DNA from: Gordonia sp049847105 | GTDB taxonomy: Bacteria > Actinomycetota > Actinomycetes > Mycobacteriales > Mycobacteriaceae | Assembly: GCF_049847105.1 (NCBI RefSeq) | Contig: NZ_JBNCNS010000005.1 | Coordinates: forward strand, 124,001-188,000 | DNA length: 64,000 bases | Direction of reading: 5' to 3' | Part shown: positions 48,874 through 57,089 of the stretch, piece after piece | Layout of the letters: every line of letters starts with the position of its first letter | Position numbering within the stretch: the first letter of the stretch is position 1 | The notes under the pieces: model-generated | What the model saw: only the letters and a program-made list of their open reading frames with translations | What the model was told of the DNA's origin: nothing | Database searches by the model: none | Translations under genes and position numbers: made by a program

Positions 48874-49983
48874 GTGGCCGGACCGATGGGAATCGGGTCG
48901 GCGCCCGCCGACGACGTGCGGCACTACCGTGGGCGAGACCCGTTCGGCGACGAACAGATCGACCTCTGGGTGGTGGGTGACACCATCACCCGCGAGCCGG
49001 TGGCGTCGGCCCGTACCGTCCTCGATGGCGGCTGGATCATCCCGGGCCTGGTCGACGCGCACAACCACGTCGGGATCGCACCGGGGCTCGGCGTCACCAT
49101 CGACCGGGCGCGTGCGTACGCGAAGGCGGATGCGCGCGCCGGCACACTCCTGATCCGTGAGGTGGGGTCGCCGCTGGACACCCACCCGCTCGACGACGAC
49201 CCGTCGTGCCCGCGCTTCATCCGGTCGGGCAAGCACATCGCGCGCCCCAAACGCTATTTGCGGGATTACGGTGTCGACCTCGAGAATCCCGACGAGCTCG
49301 CCGATGAGGTGACCAGGCAGGCGCGCGACGGTGACGGCTGGGTGAAGATCGTCGGCGATTGGATCGACCGCGAGGCGGGGGATCTCACGCCGTTGTGGAC
49401 GCGGCGGCAACTCGATGCGGCGGTGGCCGCCGCGCACACGGAGGGAGCGCGGATCACCGCCCACGTCTTCGGTGCCGACGCGTTACCCGATCTCATCGGG
49501 GCCGGAGTCGACTGCATCGAGCACGGCACCGGATTGACGACAGATCTCATGGACGAGATGGTCGAGCGGTCGATCTCGTTGGTGCCCACCCTGATCCAGG
49601 TGGAGAACTTTCCGGGTATCGCCGACGGCGCCGACCGATTCCCGACCTATCAGGCGAATATGCGCAAGCTCCATCAGAATGCGGAGGCCGTGTTCGCGGC
49701 CGCTCGTGAGGCGGGGATCACGATGTTCGCCGGCACCGATGCGGGTGGCTTCGTCGAGCACGGGCGGATCGTCGACGAGATCGTGGCGATGGCCGCGGTC
49801 GGCTTCGGGGCGGAGGGTGCGTTGCGGGCCGCCAGCGTCGCGCCGCGGGAGTGGCTCGGTGCCGGCGTTCTCGGCGAGGGCGACCGCGCCGACTTCATCG
49901 TCCTCGACGACGACCCCCGAGAAGACCTGACGACGCTGCGTCGACCACGGTCGATTGTTTGCTCTGGGCTAACCGTCTCCTGA
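48874..49983 (+). CDS. Amidohydrolase-superfamily enzyme
   Basis: 369 residues from the GTG at 48874, 5 bases after ffh. Metal ligands are seen in VDAHNHVG (HxH near 61-63), TAHVFG, CIEHGTG and FAGTDAGG, as in metal-dependent amidohydrolases of the imidazolonepropionase/prolidase-like branch. A family member occupies the same place after ffh in Mycobacterium. The substrate is unknown. Confidence 0.85.
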   Translation: MAGPMGIGSAPADDVRHYRGRDPFGDEQIDLWVVGDTITREPVASARTVLDGGWIIPGLVDAHNHVGIAPGLGVTIDRARAYAKADARAGTLLIREVGSPLDTHPLDDDPSCPRFIRSGKHIARPKRYLRDYGVDLENPDELADEVTRQARDGDGWVKIVGDWIDREAGDLTPLWTRRQLDAAVAAAHTEGARITAHVFGADALPDLIGAGVDCIEHGTGLTTDLMDEMVERSISLVPTLIQVENFPGIADGADRFPTYQANMRKLHQNAEAVFAAAREAGITMFAGTDAGGFVEHGRIVDEIVAMAAVGFGAEGALRAASVAPREWLGAGVLGEGDRADFIVLDDDPREDLTTLRRPRSIVCSGLTVS

Positions 49984-50207
49984 CCTCGTCGCGCACAAAA
50001 CCCCAGTTCACATCCCCGAGTGTGAGGTGTTCGTGTGAGGTACTCCACGTTCGTTGAGCTGGTACCGCTAACTTACCGGCTGGTAATGTGACGACCGCGT
50101 TGCATGGGTTCGCGGGCGCGGAGACATCGCCGACTTCACTCCGAGACAGGTCAGGGGAGGGCCGTCATGGGAGATATCGGCGAGTCGGGGTCTCCGCGGT
50201 TGGCACG

Positions 50208-50249
50208 CGACATGTGGTTACCTTCAGCGGGGTGGGTAACCACATGTCG
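50208..50249. promoter_or_regulatory. Perfect 15-bp inverted repeat upstream of rpsP
   Basis: CGACATGTGGTTACC and its exact complement are separated by 12 bases. It could be a protein operator or an RNA hairpin; no T-run follows. A shorter TTACC...GGTAA repeat 120 bases upstream shares its inner half. Confidence 0.6.
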
Positions 50250-50306
50250 AACCCCGTGCACGACCTCTGGGACGTCGGCGCCGCAGTGTCGAGGCCGATG
50301 CGGTTT

Positions 50307-50334
50307 TTGCTCCGGGAGCCCGGTCTGGCAGAAT
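50307..50334 (+). promoter_or_regulatory. Possible promoter of the rpsP operon
   Basis: TTGCTC (50307-50312) and CAGAAT (50329-50334) are 16 bp apart, which would start transcription near 50341, about 115 bases before rpsP and downstream of the inverted repeat. Confidence 0.35.
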
Positions 50335-50455
50335 GGCACGCTGGTTCGTCGGACCCGGTTACGTACCGACCGACGGTCACACCACAACAGATCGCAAAAC
50401 CGGGTCCGTCACCGGACGGGCCGCTGAATTGCGTAGTGACCACTGAGGAAGAAAC

Positions 50456-50923
50456 ATGGCTGTCAAGATCAAGCTCACGCGTCTCGGTAAGATTCGCAAC
50501 CCGCAGTACCGCATCGTCGTCGCAGATTCTCGGACCCGCCGCAACGGCCGGGTGATCGAGACCATCGGCAAGTACCACCCGAAGGAAGAGCCGAGTCTGA
50601 TCGAGGTCGATTCGGACCGCGCGCAGTACTGGCTGGGTGTCGGGGCGCAGCCGACCGAGCCTGTCGCGGCCATCCTGAAGGTCACGGGTGACTGGCAGAA
50701 GCACAAGGGTCTCCCGGGCGCCGAGGGAACCTTGAAGACCAAGGAGCCGAAGCCGTCGAAGCTCGACCTCTTCAACGCTGCCTTGGCCGCTGCCGACAGC
50801 GGACCGGCGGCCGAGGCCACCACCCCGAAGAAGAAGGCCGCCAAGAAGGCCGACGAGGAGACCCCGGCCGAGGCCCCCGCCGACGCCGCCGCGACCACCG
50901 GTGACGACAAGGCCGGCGCGTGA
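50456..50923 (+). CDS. rpsP: 30S ribosomal protein S16
   Basis: 155 residues. Residues 1-85 are a standard S16 (MAVKIKLTRLGKIRNPQYRIVVAD ... GKYHPKEEP). Residues 86-155 form an Ala/Lys/Glu/Pro-rich disordered tail (KKKAAKKADEE), the long form found in actinobacteria. It is a 16S rRNA assembly protein. Its stop overlaps the khpA start (GTGA). Confidence 0.97.
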   Translation: MAVKIKLTRLGKIRNPQYRIVVADSRTRRNGRVIETIGKYHPKEEPSLIEVDSDRAQYWLGVGAQPTEPVAAILKVTGDWQKHKGLPGAEGTLKTKEPKPSKLDLFNAALAAADSGPAAEATTPKKKAAKKADEETPAEAPADAAATTGDDKAGA

Positions 50924-51162
50924 CCGCAGTCGTCGCTGACGCGGTCGAGCACCTCGTCCGTGGCATCGTCGCGAACCCGGACGACGTTCGTGTCGAGATG
51001 ATCACCGGCCGTCGTGGCCGGCTGGTCGAGGTGCACGTCAATCCCGAGGACCTCGGCAAGGTGATCGGTCGCAACGGCCGCACCGCAACCGCACTGCGTA
51101 CGCTCGTCACCGGTATCGGTGGCCGCGGTATGCGTGTGGACATCGTCGACACCGATCGCTGA
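50920..51162 (+). CDS. khpA: KH-domain RNA-binding protein KhpA
   Basis: 80 residues, almost entirely one KH domain with the GxxG loop in VIGRNGRTATALRTL. In other bacteria KhpA pairs with KhpB and affects RNA and cell elongation. Overlap with rpsP and its place before rimM match Mycobacterium. Confidence 0.93.
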   Translation: MTAVVADAVEHLVRGIVANPDDVRVEMITGRRGRLVEVHVNPEDLGKVIGRNGRTATALRTLVTGIGGRGMRVDIVDTDR

Positions 51163-51179
51163 GCGAGAACGACTCCGCG

Positions 51180-51698
51180 ATGGATCTCGTGGTGGGCCGT
51201 GTGGCCAAATCGCACGGTGTTCGCGGTGAGGTGGTCGTCGACATCCGCACCGACGATCCGGCGTCGCGATTCGCTCCCGGCACCGACCTGCGTGGCAGAC
51301 TGCCGCGTGGGGGCGGGGAGAAGACGTTCACGGTGACAGCCGCCCGGCAGCATGCCGGGCGGCTGTTGCTGTCCCTGGACGAAGTCGCCGATCGGTCGGC
51401 GGCAGATGCTCTGCGCGGCACGCTGTTTCTCATCGACAGCGCCGACGTCGACTCGGGTGAGGACCCCGACGAGTTCTACGATCACGAACTCGAGGGTTTG
51501 CCGGTCTCGACGATCGACGGCGTGGAGGTGGGCGTGGTCGCTTCCGTGCTGCATCTGCCCGGCGGCGAGATCCTCGCCGTCACGACCTCGGAGGGTGGCG
51601 AGGTGCTGATCCCGTTCGTCCGCGAGATCGTGCCCACCGTGACCTCCGAGGTCATCGAGATAGATCCCCCCGACGGTCTGCTGGATCCCGAGGCGTGA
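51180..51698 (+). CDS. rimM: 16S rRNA processing protein RimM
   Basis: 172 residues. The N-terminal LVVGRVAKSHGVRGEVVVDI and the PRC-barrel part (EFYDHELEGLPV, IPFVREIVPTV) are both present. It assists maturation of the 30S head and binds S19. ATG at 51180. Its stop overlaps trmD (GTGA). Confidence 0.95.
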   Translation: MDLVVGRVAKSHGVRGEVVVDIRTDDPASRFAPGTDLRGRLPRGGGEKTFTVTAARQHAGRLLLSLDEVADRSAADALRGTLFLIDSADVDSGEDPDEFYDHELEGLPVSTIDGVEVGVVASVLHLPGGEILAVTTSEGGEVLIPFVREIVPTVTSEVIEIDPPDGLLDPEA

Positions 51699-52405
51699 TG
51701 ATGCGCATCGACGTCGTCTCGATCTTTCCCGAATACCTGGACCCGTTGCGGGCTGCCCTGCTGGGCAAGGCGATCGACGCGGGTCGCATCAGTGTCGACG
51801 TGCACGACCTGCGTACGTGGACCCACGACGTGCACCGCAGCGTCGACGACTCGCCGTACGGCGGCGGGCCCGGGATGGTCATGAAGCCCGAGGTGTGGGG
51901 ACCGTGTCTGGACGACGTGTGTCCCGACGACGCGCTGCTCGTCGTCCCGACACCGGCGGGCGTGCCGTTCGGCCAGGCGACCGCACAGCGGTGGAGCGTG
52001 GAAGATCATCTGGTGTTCGCCTGTGGGCGCTACGAGGGCATCGACCAGCGCGTCTTCGACGACGCGGCCCGTCGCGTACGGGTCGAGGAGGTCTCCCTCG
52101 GCGACTTCGTGCTGATCGGCGGCGAGGTCGCCGCGATGGCGATGATCGAGGCCACCGTCCGCCTGATCGACGGCGTCCTCGGCAATCCACGATCGCACCA
52201 AGAGGATTCGTTCTCCGACGGGTTGCTCGAGGGGCCCAGCTACACCCGGCCGGTGTCCTGGCGCGGCCTCGATGTGCCCCCGGTGCTGCTCAGCGGAGAC
52301 CATGCGAAGGTGGCGGCCTGGCGGCACGAGCAGTCGCTGGCGCGGACGGCGGCGCGCAGGCCGGACCTGCTGCCTGCCGAACCACACGACGATCGCATCA
52401 TGTAA
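51695..52405 (+). CDS. trmD: tRNA (guanine-37-N1)-methyltransferase
   Basis: 236 residues. SPYGGGPGMVMKPE, CGRYEGIDQR, and EVSLGDFVLIGGE form the SPOUT trefoil knot that binds SAM. It methylates G37 of tRNAs to prevent frameshifting. The GTG-ATG-ATG start leaves two more candidate codons; the GTG overlaps the rimM stop and is kept. rplS is not directly next, since a four-gene unit and a membrane protein intervene. Confidence 0.97.
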   Translation: MMMRIDVVSIFPEYLDPLRAALLGKAIDAGRISVDVHDLRTWTHDVHRSVDDSPYGGGPGMVMKPEVWGPCLDDVCPDDALLVVPTPAGVPFGQATAQRWSVEDHLVFACGRYEGIDQRVFDDAARRVRVEEVSLGDFVLIGGEVAAMAMIEATVRLIDGVLGNPRSHQEDSFSDGLLEGPSYTRPVSWRGLDVPPVLLSGDHAKVAAWRHEQSLARTAARRPDLLPAEPHDDRIM

Positions 52406-52473
52406 GCCTCGCTGTCGTCGTCACCCGCCGACAGTGGTTGGACGCGACGCTCGAATCTCGCGTGGGCGCCCGC

Positions 52474-52479
52474 TAGGAT
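52474..52479 (+). promoter_or_regulatory. -10 box for the YbaB-WXG gene unit
   Basis: TAGGAT lies 22 bases before the ATG at 52502, and GGGAGGGGG in between is a strong ribosome-binding site. It would give the accessory unit its own promoter, separate from trmD. Confidence 0.4.
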
Positions 52480-52501
52480 TGCTCGACCGGGAGGGGGTCG
52501 G

Positions 52502-52867
52502 ATGATGGCGGACCGATGGTCGGCGATGCTCGACGAGCTGTCTCGGCAGAGATCGGAGTTGACCAGGGTCGGGGAGGCGATGGCGGGGTTGACCGCTCAT
52601 GCCGTCAGTATCGATCGTCTGGTGTCGGTCACCGTCGACGCCCGTGGGATGCTCCTCGATCTGACGATCGATCCGCGCGCGATGCGTCGCCTCCGGGCCG
52701 AACAGCTCTCCGCGCAGATCACCACGCTCGTCGCCGAGGCGGACCAGCGATTGCATGACCAACGGAACCAGATCTACACGGCGGCCGTCCAACCAACACC
52801 GGACTACTCCGATGTCCGGGTGGATGCGAGCGCACAGCCGCGACGACCGGGGGACACCGATGGCTGA
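52502..52867 (+). CDS. YbaB/EbfC-like protein
   Basis: 121 residues. The helix-strand-strand-helix layout (LDELSRQRSELTRVGEAM, then SVTVDARGMLLDLTIDP, then LSAQITTLVAEADQRLH) matches the YbaB/EbfC fold. Stand-alone YbaB proteins bind DNA, but divergent copies like this one are common next to WXG100 genes in mycolic-acid actinobacteria, where their role is unknown. It begins a unit of four overlapping genes: its stop overlaps the next start by 8 bases. Confidence 0.7.
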   Translation: MMADRWSAMLDELSRQRSELTRVGEAMAGLTAHAVSIDRLVSVTVDARGMLLDLTIDPRAMRRLRAEQLSAQITTLVAEADQRLHDQRNQIYTAAVQPTPDYSDVRVDASAQPRRPGDTDG

Positions 52868-53243
52868 CATGTCGTTTCCCGGCGAGGCGTCGGCGCGTGG
52901 TGGCGGGCATGGCGATCCGGTGGCCGGCGCTGGGCGGCTCGATGTCGATGTCGAGTCGCTGGGCAGGCTCACCACCCGCCTGGCGGCCGTCGACACCCAG
53001 TTCGGGTGGCTCGCCGTCGAGGTGACCGAGGCGCTCGCCGACGCCGAGGCAGCAATCGGCGTCGACGATGCTGCACGCGCATTTCGCACTGGATTCGCCG
53101 GCCTCGCCACCGATTTGGCGGCCGCGTCGGGCGGGGTGGCGCGAGCACTGGCAGACCATCAGATGCTGATCGCCCGCGGGGCGCGCGAGATCGGCGACGC
53201 AGACGACGAAGTGGCTCTGCGGCTGAAGTCGGGCGAACGATGA
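52860..53243 (+). CDS. WXG100/EspC-like small helical protein
   Basis: 127 residues. After a Gly-rich start, residues 28-125 form two amphipathic helices around FGWLAVEV and FRTGFAGLATDLAAASGGVARALADHQMLIARGAREIGDAD, like WXG100 or EspC (DUF2580) proteins of type VII secretion. A strict WxG turn is not seen. The likely role is a secretion partner for the large protein encoded next. Its stop overlaps the next start (ATGA). Confidence 0.6.
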   Translation: MADMSFPGEASARGGGHGDPVAGAGRLDVDVESLGRLTTRLAAVDTQFGWLAVEVTEALADAEAAIGVDDAARAFRTGFAGLATDLAAASGGVARALADHQMLIARGAREIGDADDEVALRLKSGER

Positions 53244-54295
53244 CCATGGGCGCGACGCCGATGACCGTGCCGCCGGAGATCCGTGCCCTGGCCGAAGAAT
53301 TGGCACCCGGCACGTGGCCGAGTGCCGACGTCGGCGGACTACGAGCGGCCGCTGTCCGCTGTCGTGACCTCGCGTCGCGGGTGGCCGACCTGGCCGCGGA
53401 GGTCGGAGCGGCGCATCGTGACCGTGCGATCGGCGCCGGGGCGTTCCACGACGGCGTCGTCGAGGGCGGGCGTGCGCTGACCGACTCCCCGGACACGGGA
53501 TTCGGTCGGTTGATCGGACGGCTCGAGACGACCGCGACGGCGCTGGACACCTACGCAGACGCCGCGGCGACCACACACAACGAGATGACCGTGATCGCGT
53601 CGCTGGCCGACCGCGAGCGACTGCGATCGGATCTGCTCTCGACGCTGGGGGACGACTCTGCGCGCGTCGTCGCTGCCGGCGGAGGTCGAATGGCGCTGAC
53701 TGCGGCCGGCGAGGACTACACCGAGGCGGCAGGCGACGCCGGCCACCGACACCACGACGACCAGCCACAACCCGCCGCGACCAGCGGCATGCTGCCGTTC
53801 TCGGCGATGAGTGGATTGGCCGCGGGAGCCGGTGCGCTGGCCGCCACGCACGCCGGGACCGTGAGTGTCGGTCCGGCGGAGTTGAGCGGTGCGGACACCG
53901 ACTGGCTCCAGCGGCGGGCGGCCCACCTGCAGTCGGGTCTGCCGTCGTCGGTGGCGGGTTGGGTCCGAATGGCTGTGGGGATCGGTGTGGCCCCGGACGG
54001 ATCCCGCGCGGTGGTGGTCGGTACCAGCGACCCGTATCCCTATCAGCGAGAGGGGATCACGCTCGGCGCCGGCGAGATCATGGCCGGCAACGGGCGCGCG
54101 GCCGAACTCGCCGTCGTCGATCACATGACCGGGTCCGGGATCAGCCTGCAAGCGATCGCATCGGCGACGCCGATGGCGCCGGCGACCCTCGCGGCACTGG
54201 CCGGAACCGACGCCGAGTTGTTCGCGCCCGACCAGCAGGGGACCGACGACGGTGTTCTGTCGCTGTCCCACGAATCGGGGAGCGATCACCCGTGA
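53240..54295 (+). CDS. Type VII-associated protein with degenerate deaminase-like C-terminus
   Basis: 351 residues. Residues 1-165 are helical (about 10-160, ESX/LXG-like), then comes a His/Asp/Gln-rich linker (HRHHDDQPQP, 171-180) and a small Ala/Gly hydrophobic stretch. Residues 215-335 (GWVRMAVGIGVAPDGSRAVVVGTSD ... GRAAELAVVDHM ... ATPMAPATLAAL) resemble secreted-toxin deaminase domains in layout, where one expects HAE and PxCPxC; here the His and both Cys are replaced (RAAE and PMAPAT). The domain, if real, would be catalytically dead. This assignment is by eye. Coupled to genes on both sides. Confidence 0.45.
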   Translation: MTMGATPMTVPPEIRALAEELAPGTWPSADVGGLRAAAVRCRDLASRVADLAAEVGAAHRDRAIGAGAFHDGVVEGGRALTDSPDTGFGRLIGRLETTATALDTYADAAATTHNEMTVIASLADRERLRSDLLSTLGDDSARVVAAGGGRMALTAAGEDYTEAAGDAGHRHHDDQPQPAATSGMLPFSAMSGLAAGAGALAATHAGTVSVGPAELSGADTDWLQRRAAHLQSGLPSSVAGWVRMAVGIGVAPDGSRAVVVGTSDPYPYQREGITLGAGEIMAGNGRAAELAVVDHMTGSGISLQAIASATPMAPATLAALAGTDAELFAPDQQGTDDGVLSLSHESGSDHP

Positions 54296-54744
54296 GCAGT
54301 CGGATCACGCGACTGCCCGACGGAGTCGCCGAACTGGTGGACCGAGTCCCCGACAGTGATCTCGCCCCGTGCATGTACTTTCTGGCGATCACGGTGCTGT
54401 CGGGTGTCGACGTCGGCGACAGCCCCGAGCTCACCACCGCGCTGACCGAATTGCGGGAGCGCGGTGCCGTGTCCGCGGGAAATCGGTTGGAGGTCGCCAG
54501 CCGCCTCGCGCAATTGGAACAACGTGCGTTCATCGCGGGTCGTCGAGGTGAGCACGAGGCGCGTGATCGTGCCTTCTTCCAGGCGCGCGCCGTCAACTGT
54601 CTCGTCCACGTGATCGGGGCGGGCTCCGGGACCGCCGCCGCCCAGGAGCCGAGGGACCGGCTGCGGGAGGCCGCCTATGAAGGTGCGATCGCGTTCAGCG
54701 GGACGCCGGGGGTGGTGAGCGTCCTCAATCGCTACGCGGGGTGA
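54292..54744 (+). CDS. Small unknown protein at the end of the WXG unit
   Basis: 150 residues starting at a GTG that overlaps the previous stop (GTGA). It looks fully helical and soluble, with two cysteines (APCMYFLAI and AVNCLVHVIG). No family is recognised. Its place after a toxin-like gene suggests an immunity protein or a dedicated chaperone, but the sequence shows neither. Confidence 0.55.
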   Translation: MSSRITRLPDGVAELVDRVPDSDLAPCMYFLAITVLSGVDVGDSPELTTALTELRERGAVSAGNRLEVASRLAQLEQRAFIAGRRGEHEARDRAFFQARAVNCLVHVIGAGSGTAAAQEPRDRLREAAYEGAIAFSGTPGVVSVLNRYAG

Positions 54745-54754
54745 ATGGCGGCAT

Positions 54755-54760
54755 TAACCT
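54755..54760 (+). promoter_or_regulatory. -10 box for leaderless membrane-protein transcript
   Basis: TAACCT ends 6 bases before the GTG at 54767. Confidence 0.4.
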
Positions 54761-54766
54761 TGGCGT

Positions 54767-55741
54767 GTGCACCACTGGCTCTCGCATCGGGCCGCCGACT
54801 GGATGTCGCACGACATCATCGAGCGGGGTCGATTGCCACTGCTGGTGTTCTTTCTGGGCCTGATCGTCGGGTTCGTGGTGATCCGCATCAGCGTGCGGTT
54901 GATCAGGGCCGACGTCGGCTGGTGGTTCTCGAACGTGACCGCGGGCGACACACACGTCCACCACGTCGTGTTCGGGGTGGTCCTGACGCTGTTGTCCGGG
55001 CTCGGGTTGATCGCGTTCGCGCTGAGTGGCGACCAGGCGGCCATGTCCATCCTGGCCGGGCTGTTCGGTATCGGTGCTGCCCTCATCCTCGACGAGTTCG
55101 CGCTGATCTTCTATCTGCGTGACGTCTACTGGTCGCAGGAGGGTCGGACGTCTGTGGATGCGGTCTTCATCGCCCTCGCGGCAACCGGCATGATCCTGCT
55201 CGGTTTCCGGCCGCTCGATCTCTACTTCGACGCTCTCCACGACCTGCGGATCGGTCGGACCTTTCTGGTCGACCTGATCGCCGCGGTGCTGAACCTGGTG
55301 CTGGCTGCGATCGTCGTGCTGAAGGGCAAGGTGTGGACCGGCGTGATCGGGGTCTTCGCGTGGCCGTTGCTGATCGTCGGGGTGATCCGGCTGGCGCGTC
55401 CGACGTCACCGTGGGCGCGCTGGCGATATCTGTCGCGACCGAGGAAGCTGGAACGCGCGATCGAGCGGGAGCGAAAGCTCCGACGTCCGTTCGTCCGGGT
55501 GAAGATCTTCGTGCAGGACCTGGTCGCCGGGCGGCCCGACGTCCTGCCGCACGTCCGGGCGGCGACCGAGGATCGGCTCGATCATGTGGTGCATCCGGCG
55601 CCGCCGGCACCGGCGATTTCGCCGCAGCGGGGTCTGTCTGGCACAATGGTCGGGTTGCCTGGCGATGATGTCCCACCTGAGGGACGTGGTCCCGGGACGC
55701 ACCTTGACTCGGAGCACGAACCGGTCGAACCTCACACATGA
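54767..55741 (+). CDS. Integral membrane protein of unknown function
   Basis: 324 residues with six membrane segments (about 23-42, 66-89, 92-115, 129-147, 164-186 and 190-208), a HVHHVVFGV motif at the start of the second, and acidic residues in the third (LILDEFALIF). A basic amphipathic region and a Pro-rich tail follow. The HxHH motif could bind a metal, though this is a guess. It lies just before rplS, where Mycobacterium has other genes. The GTG start fits a leaderless promoter. Confidence 0.65.
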   Translation: MHHWLSHRAADWMSHDIIERGRLPLLVFFLGLIVGFVVIRISVRLIRADVGWWFSNVTAGDTHVHHVVFGVVLTLLSGLGLIAFALSGDQAAMSILAGLFGIGAALILDEFALIFYLRDVYWSQEGRTSVDAVFIALAATGMILLGFRPLDLYFDALHDLRIGRTFLVDLIAAVLNLVLAAIVVLKGKVWTGVIGVFAWPLLIVGVIRLARPTSPWARWRYLSRPRKLERAIERERKLRRPFVRVKIFVQDLVAGRPDVLPHVRAATEDRLDHVVHPAPPAPAISPQRGLSGTMVGLPGDDVPPEGRGPGTHLDSEHEPVEPHT

Positions 55742-55819
55742 TCACCCGCTGGCCGGGAGGTCGAGTGTGGGCCGCCAGGTTCCTCTGTTCACGCGAACCG
55801 CCAGATTGGACCAACCACG

Positions 55820-56161
55820 ATGAACACCCTCGACTTTCTCGACAAGCAGTCGCTGCGCGACGACATTCCCAAGTTCGGACCCGGTGACACCCTCGACGTC
55901 CACGTCAAGGTGATCGAGGGCTCGAAGGAGCGTGTTCAGGTGTTCAAGGGCGTCGTGATCCGTCGCCAGGGCGGCGGCGTGCGCGAGACCTTCACCGTGC
56001 GCAAGGTGTCCTTCGGCGTCGGCGTGGAGCGCACCTTCCCGGTGCACAGCCCGAACATCGCCAAGATCGATGTGGTCACCCGCGGTGACGTGCGTCGCGC
56101 AAAGCTCTACTACCTGCGCGATCTGCGCGGTAAGGCAGCCAAGATCAAGGAAAAGCGCTGA
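55820..56161 (+). CDS. rplS: 50S ribosomal protein L19
   Basis: 113 residues. LRDDIPKFGPGDTLDVHVKVIEGSKER, RRQGGGVRETFTVRK and KLYYLRDLRGKAAKIKEKR are diagnostic of L19, which sits at the 30S-50S interface. Confidence 0.98.
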   Translation: MNTLDFLDKQSLRDDIPKFGPGDTLDVHVKVIEGSKERVQVFKGVVIRRQGGGVRETFTVRKVSFGVGVERTFPVHSPNIAKIDVVTRGDVRRAKLYYLRDLRGKAAKIKEKR

Positions 56162-56167
56162 CGCGTC

Positions 56168-56173
56168 TACCCT
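56168..56173 (+). promoter_or_regulatory. -10 box for leaderless lepB transcript
   Basis: TACCCT ends 6 bases before the GTG of lepB, with no ribosome-binding site between. Confidence 0.4.
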
Positions 56174-56179
56174 GACGAC

Positions 56180-57052
56180 GTGGCTGACACACACTCCACG
56201 GGTGGGGAATCCGAACACGCTGCCGATCGCTCGTCCTCCGATGCCGGGGACTACGACTGGGACCGCGACGGCGACCACCCCGATGAGCGCCCATGGCGCA
56301 CCAAGAGTGACAAACCCATGAAGCGTGGCTCGCTACTTCGTGAAGCCGTCATCATCATCGGCTGCGTCTTGCTGCTGACCTGGTTGTTGCAGACCTTCAT
56401 CGGCCGTCAGTACGTCATACCGTCTGAATCGATGGAGCAGACCCTGCACGGCTGTGCAGGCTGCACCAACGACCGCATCGTCATCGACAAGCTGTCGTAT
56501 CGCTTCGGCGACCCCAGTCCCGGTGACGTGGTGGTGTTCAAGGCTCCCAGTGAGTCATGGGACGGCGCATGGCTCTCGCCCCGCTCGGAGAACCCGGTGG
56601 TCCACGGACTGCAGGATGGTCTGTCGTGGTTCGGTTTTGCGCCGCCGGACGAGAACGACCTGGTGAAGCGTGTGATCGCGACCGGCGGACAGACCGTGGA
56701 ATGCAAGAACGAGGAGAACGTCGGGGTCAAGGTCGGCGGTAAGCCGTTGACAGAGCCATACGTCGACAAGCAGTTGCAGGCCAGCGACGTCGCGGCCGGC
56801 AACGAGATGGCTGCGGGCCCCAACGGTCAGCCGAACTCCTGCTACGGGCCAGACTTCGGTCCGGTCAAAGTGCCCGACGGCAACGTGTGGGTGATGGGGG
56901 ACAACCGCGCCAATTCGGCGGATTCCCGATTCCACATGGAGGACGAGTTCCACGGCACGGTCCCGGAGAGCGACATCCGCGGCAAGGTTCGGTTCATCAT
57001 CTATCCCTTCTCGCGGATCGGTGGTGTGTCCTCGCCCAATCCCCAGTCATGA
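56180..57052 (+). CDS. lepB: Type I signal peptidase
   Basis: 290 residues. An acidic cytoplasmic tail (1-50), a membrane helix at 55-74, the nucleophile Ser84 (IPSESMEQTL) and the base Lys163 (DLVKRVIA) are present, and WVMGDNRANSADSR is the conserved box E. It cleaves Sec and Tat signal peptides outside the membrane. The GTG start is close to a TACCCT box. rnhB follows as in Mycobacterium. Confidence 0.97.
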   Translation: MADTHSTGGESEHAADRSSSDAGDYDWDRDGDHPDERPWRTKSDKPMKRGSLLREAVIIIGCVLLLTWLLQTFIGRQYVIPSESMEQTLHGCAGCTNDRIVIDKLSYRFGDPSPGDVVVFKAPSESWDGAWLSPRSENPVVHGLQDGLSWFGFAPPDENDLVKRVIATGGQTVECKNEENVGVKVGGKPLTEPYVDKQLQASDVAAGNEMAAGPNGQPNSCYGPDFGPVKVPDGNVWVMGDNRANSADSRFHMEDEFHGTVPESDIRGKVRFIIYPFSRIGGVSSPNPQS

Positions 57053-57089
57053 CATCGGCGATCGCACCGATGTGGGGAAGAGGTGAACT

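Larger units (their letters stand above)
49984..50455 (+). other. 472-bp intergenic region and rpsP leader
   Basis: No gene is supported; the open frames here lack starts, codon bias or conserved motifs. The region holds TTACC-GGCT-GGTAA at 50073-50086, a perfect 15-bp inverted repeat at 50208-50249 and a possible promoter at 50307-50334. GAGGAAGAAAC just before 50456 is the rpsP ribosome-binding site. Confidence 0.5.

Noticed and set aside
50088..50555. Open frame of 155 codons between the amidohydrolase gene and rpsP
   Set aside because: It overlaps rpsP in another frame, lacks a ribosome-binding site and has no recognisable protein; the region looks regulatory.
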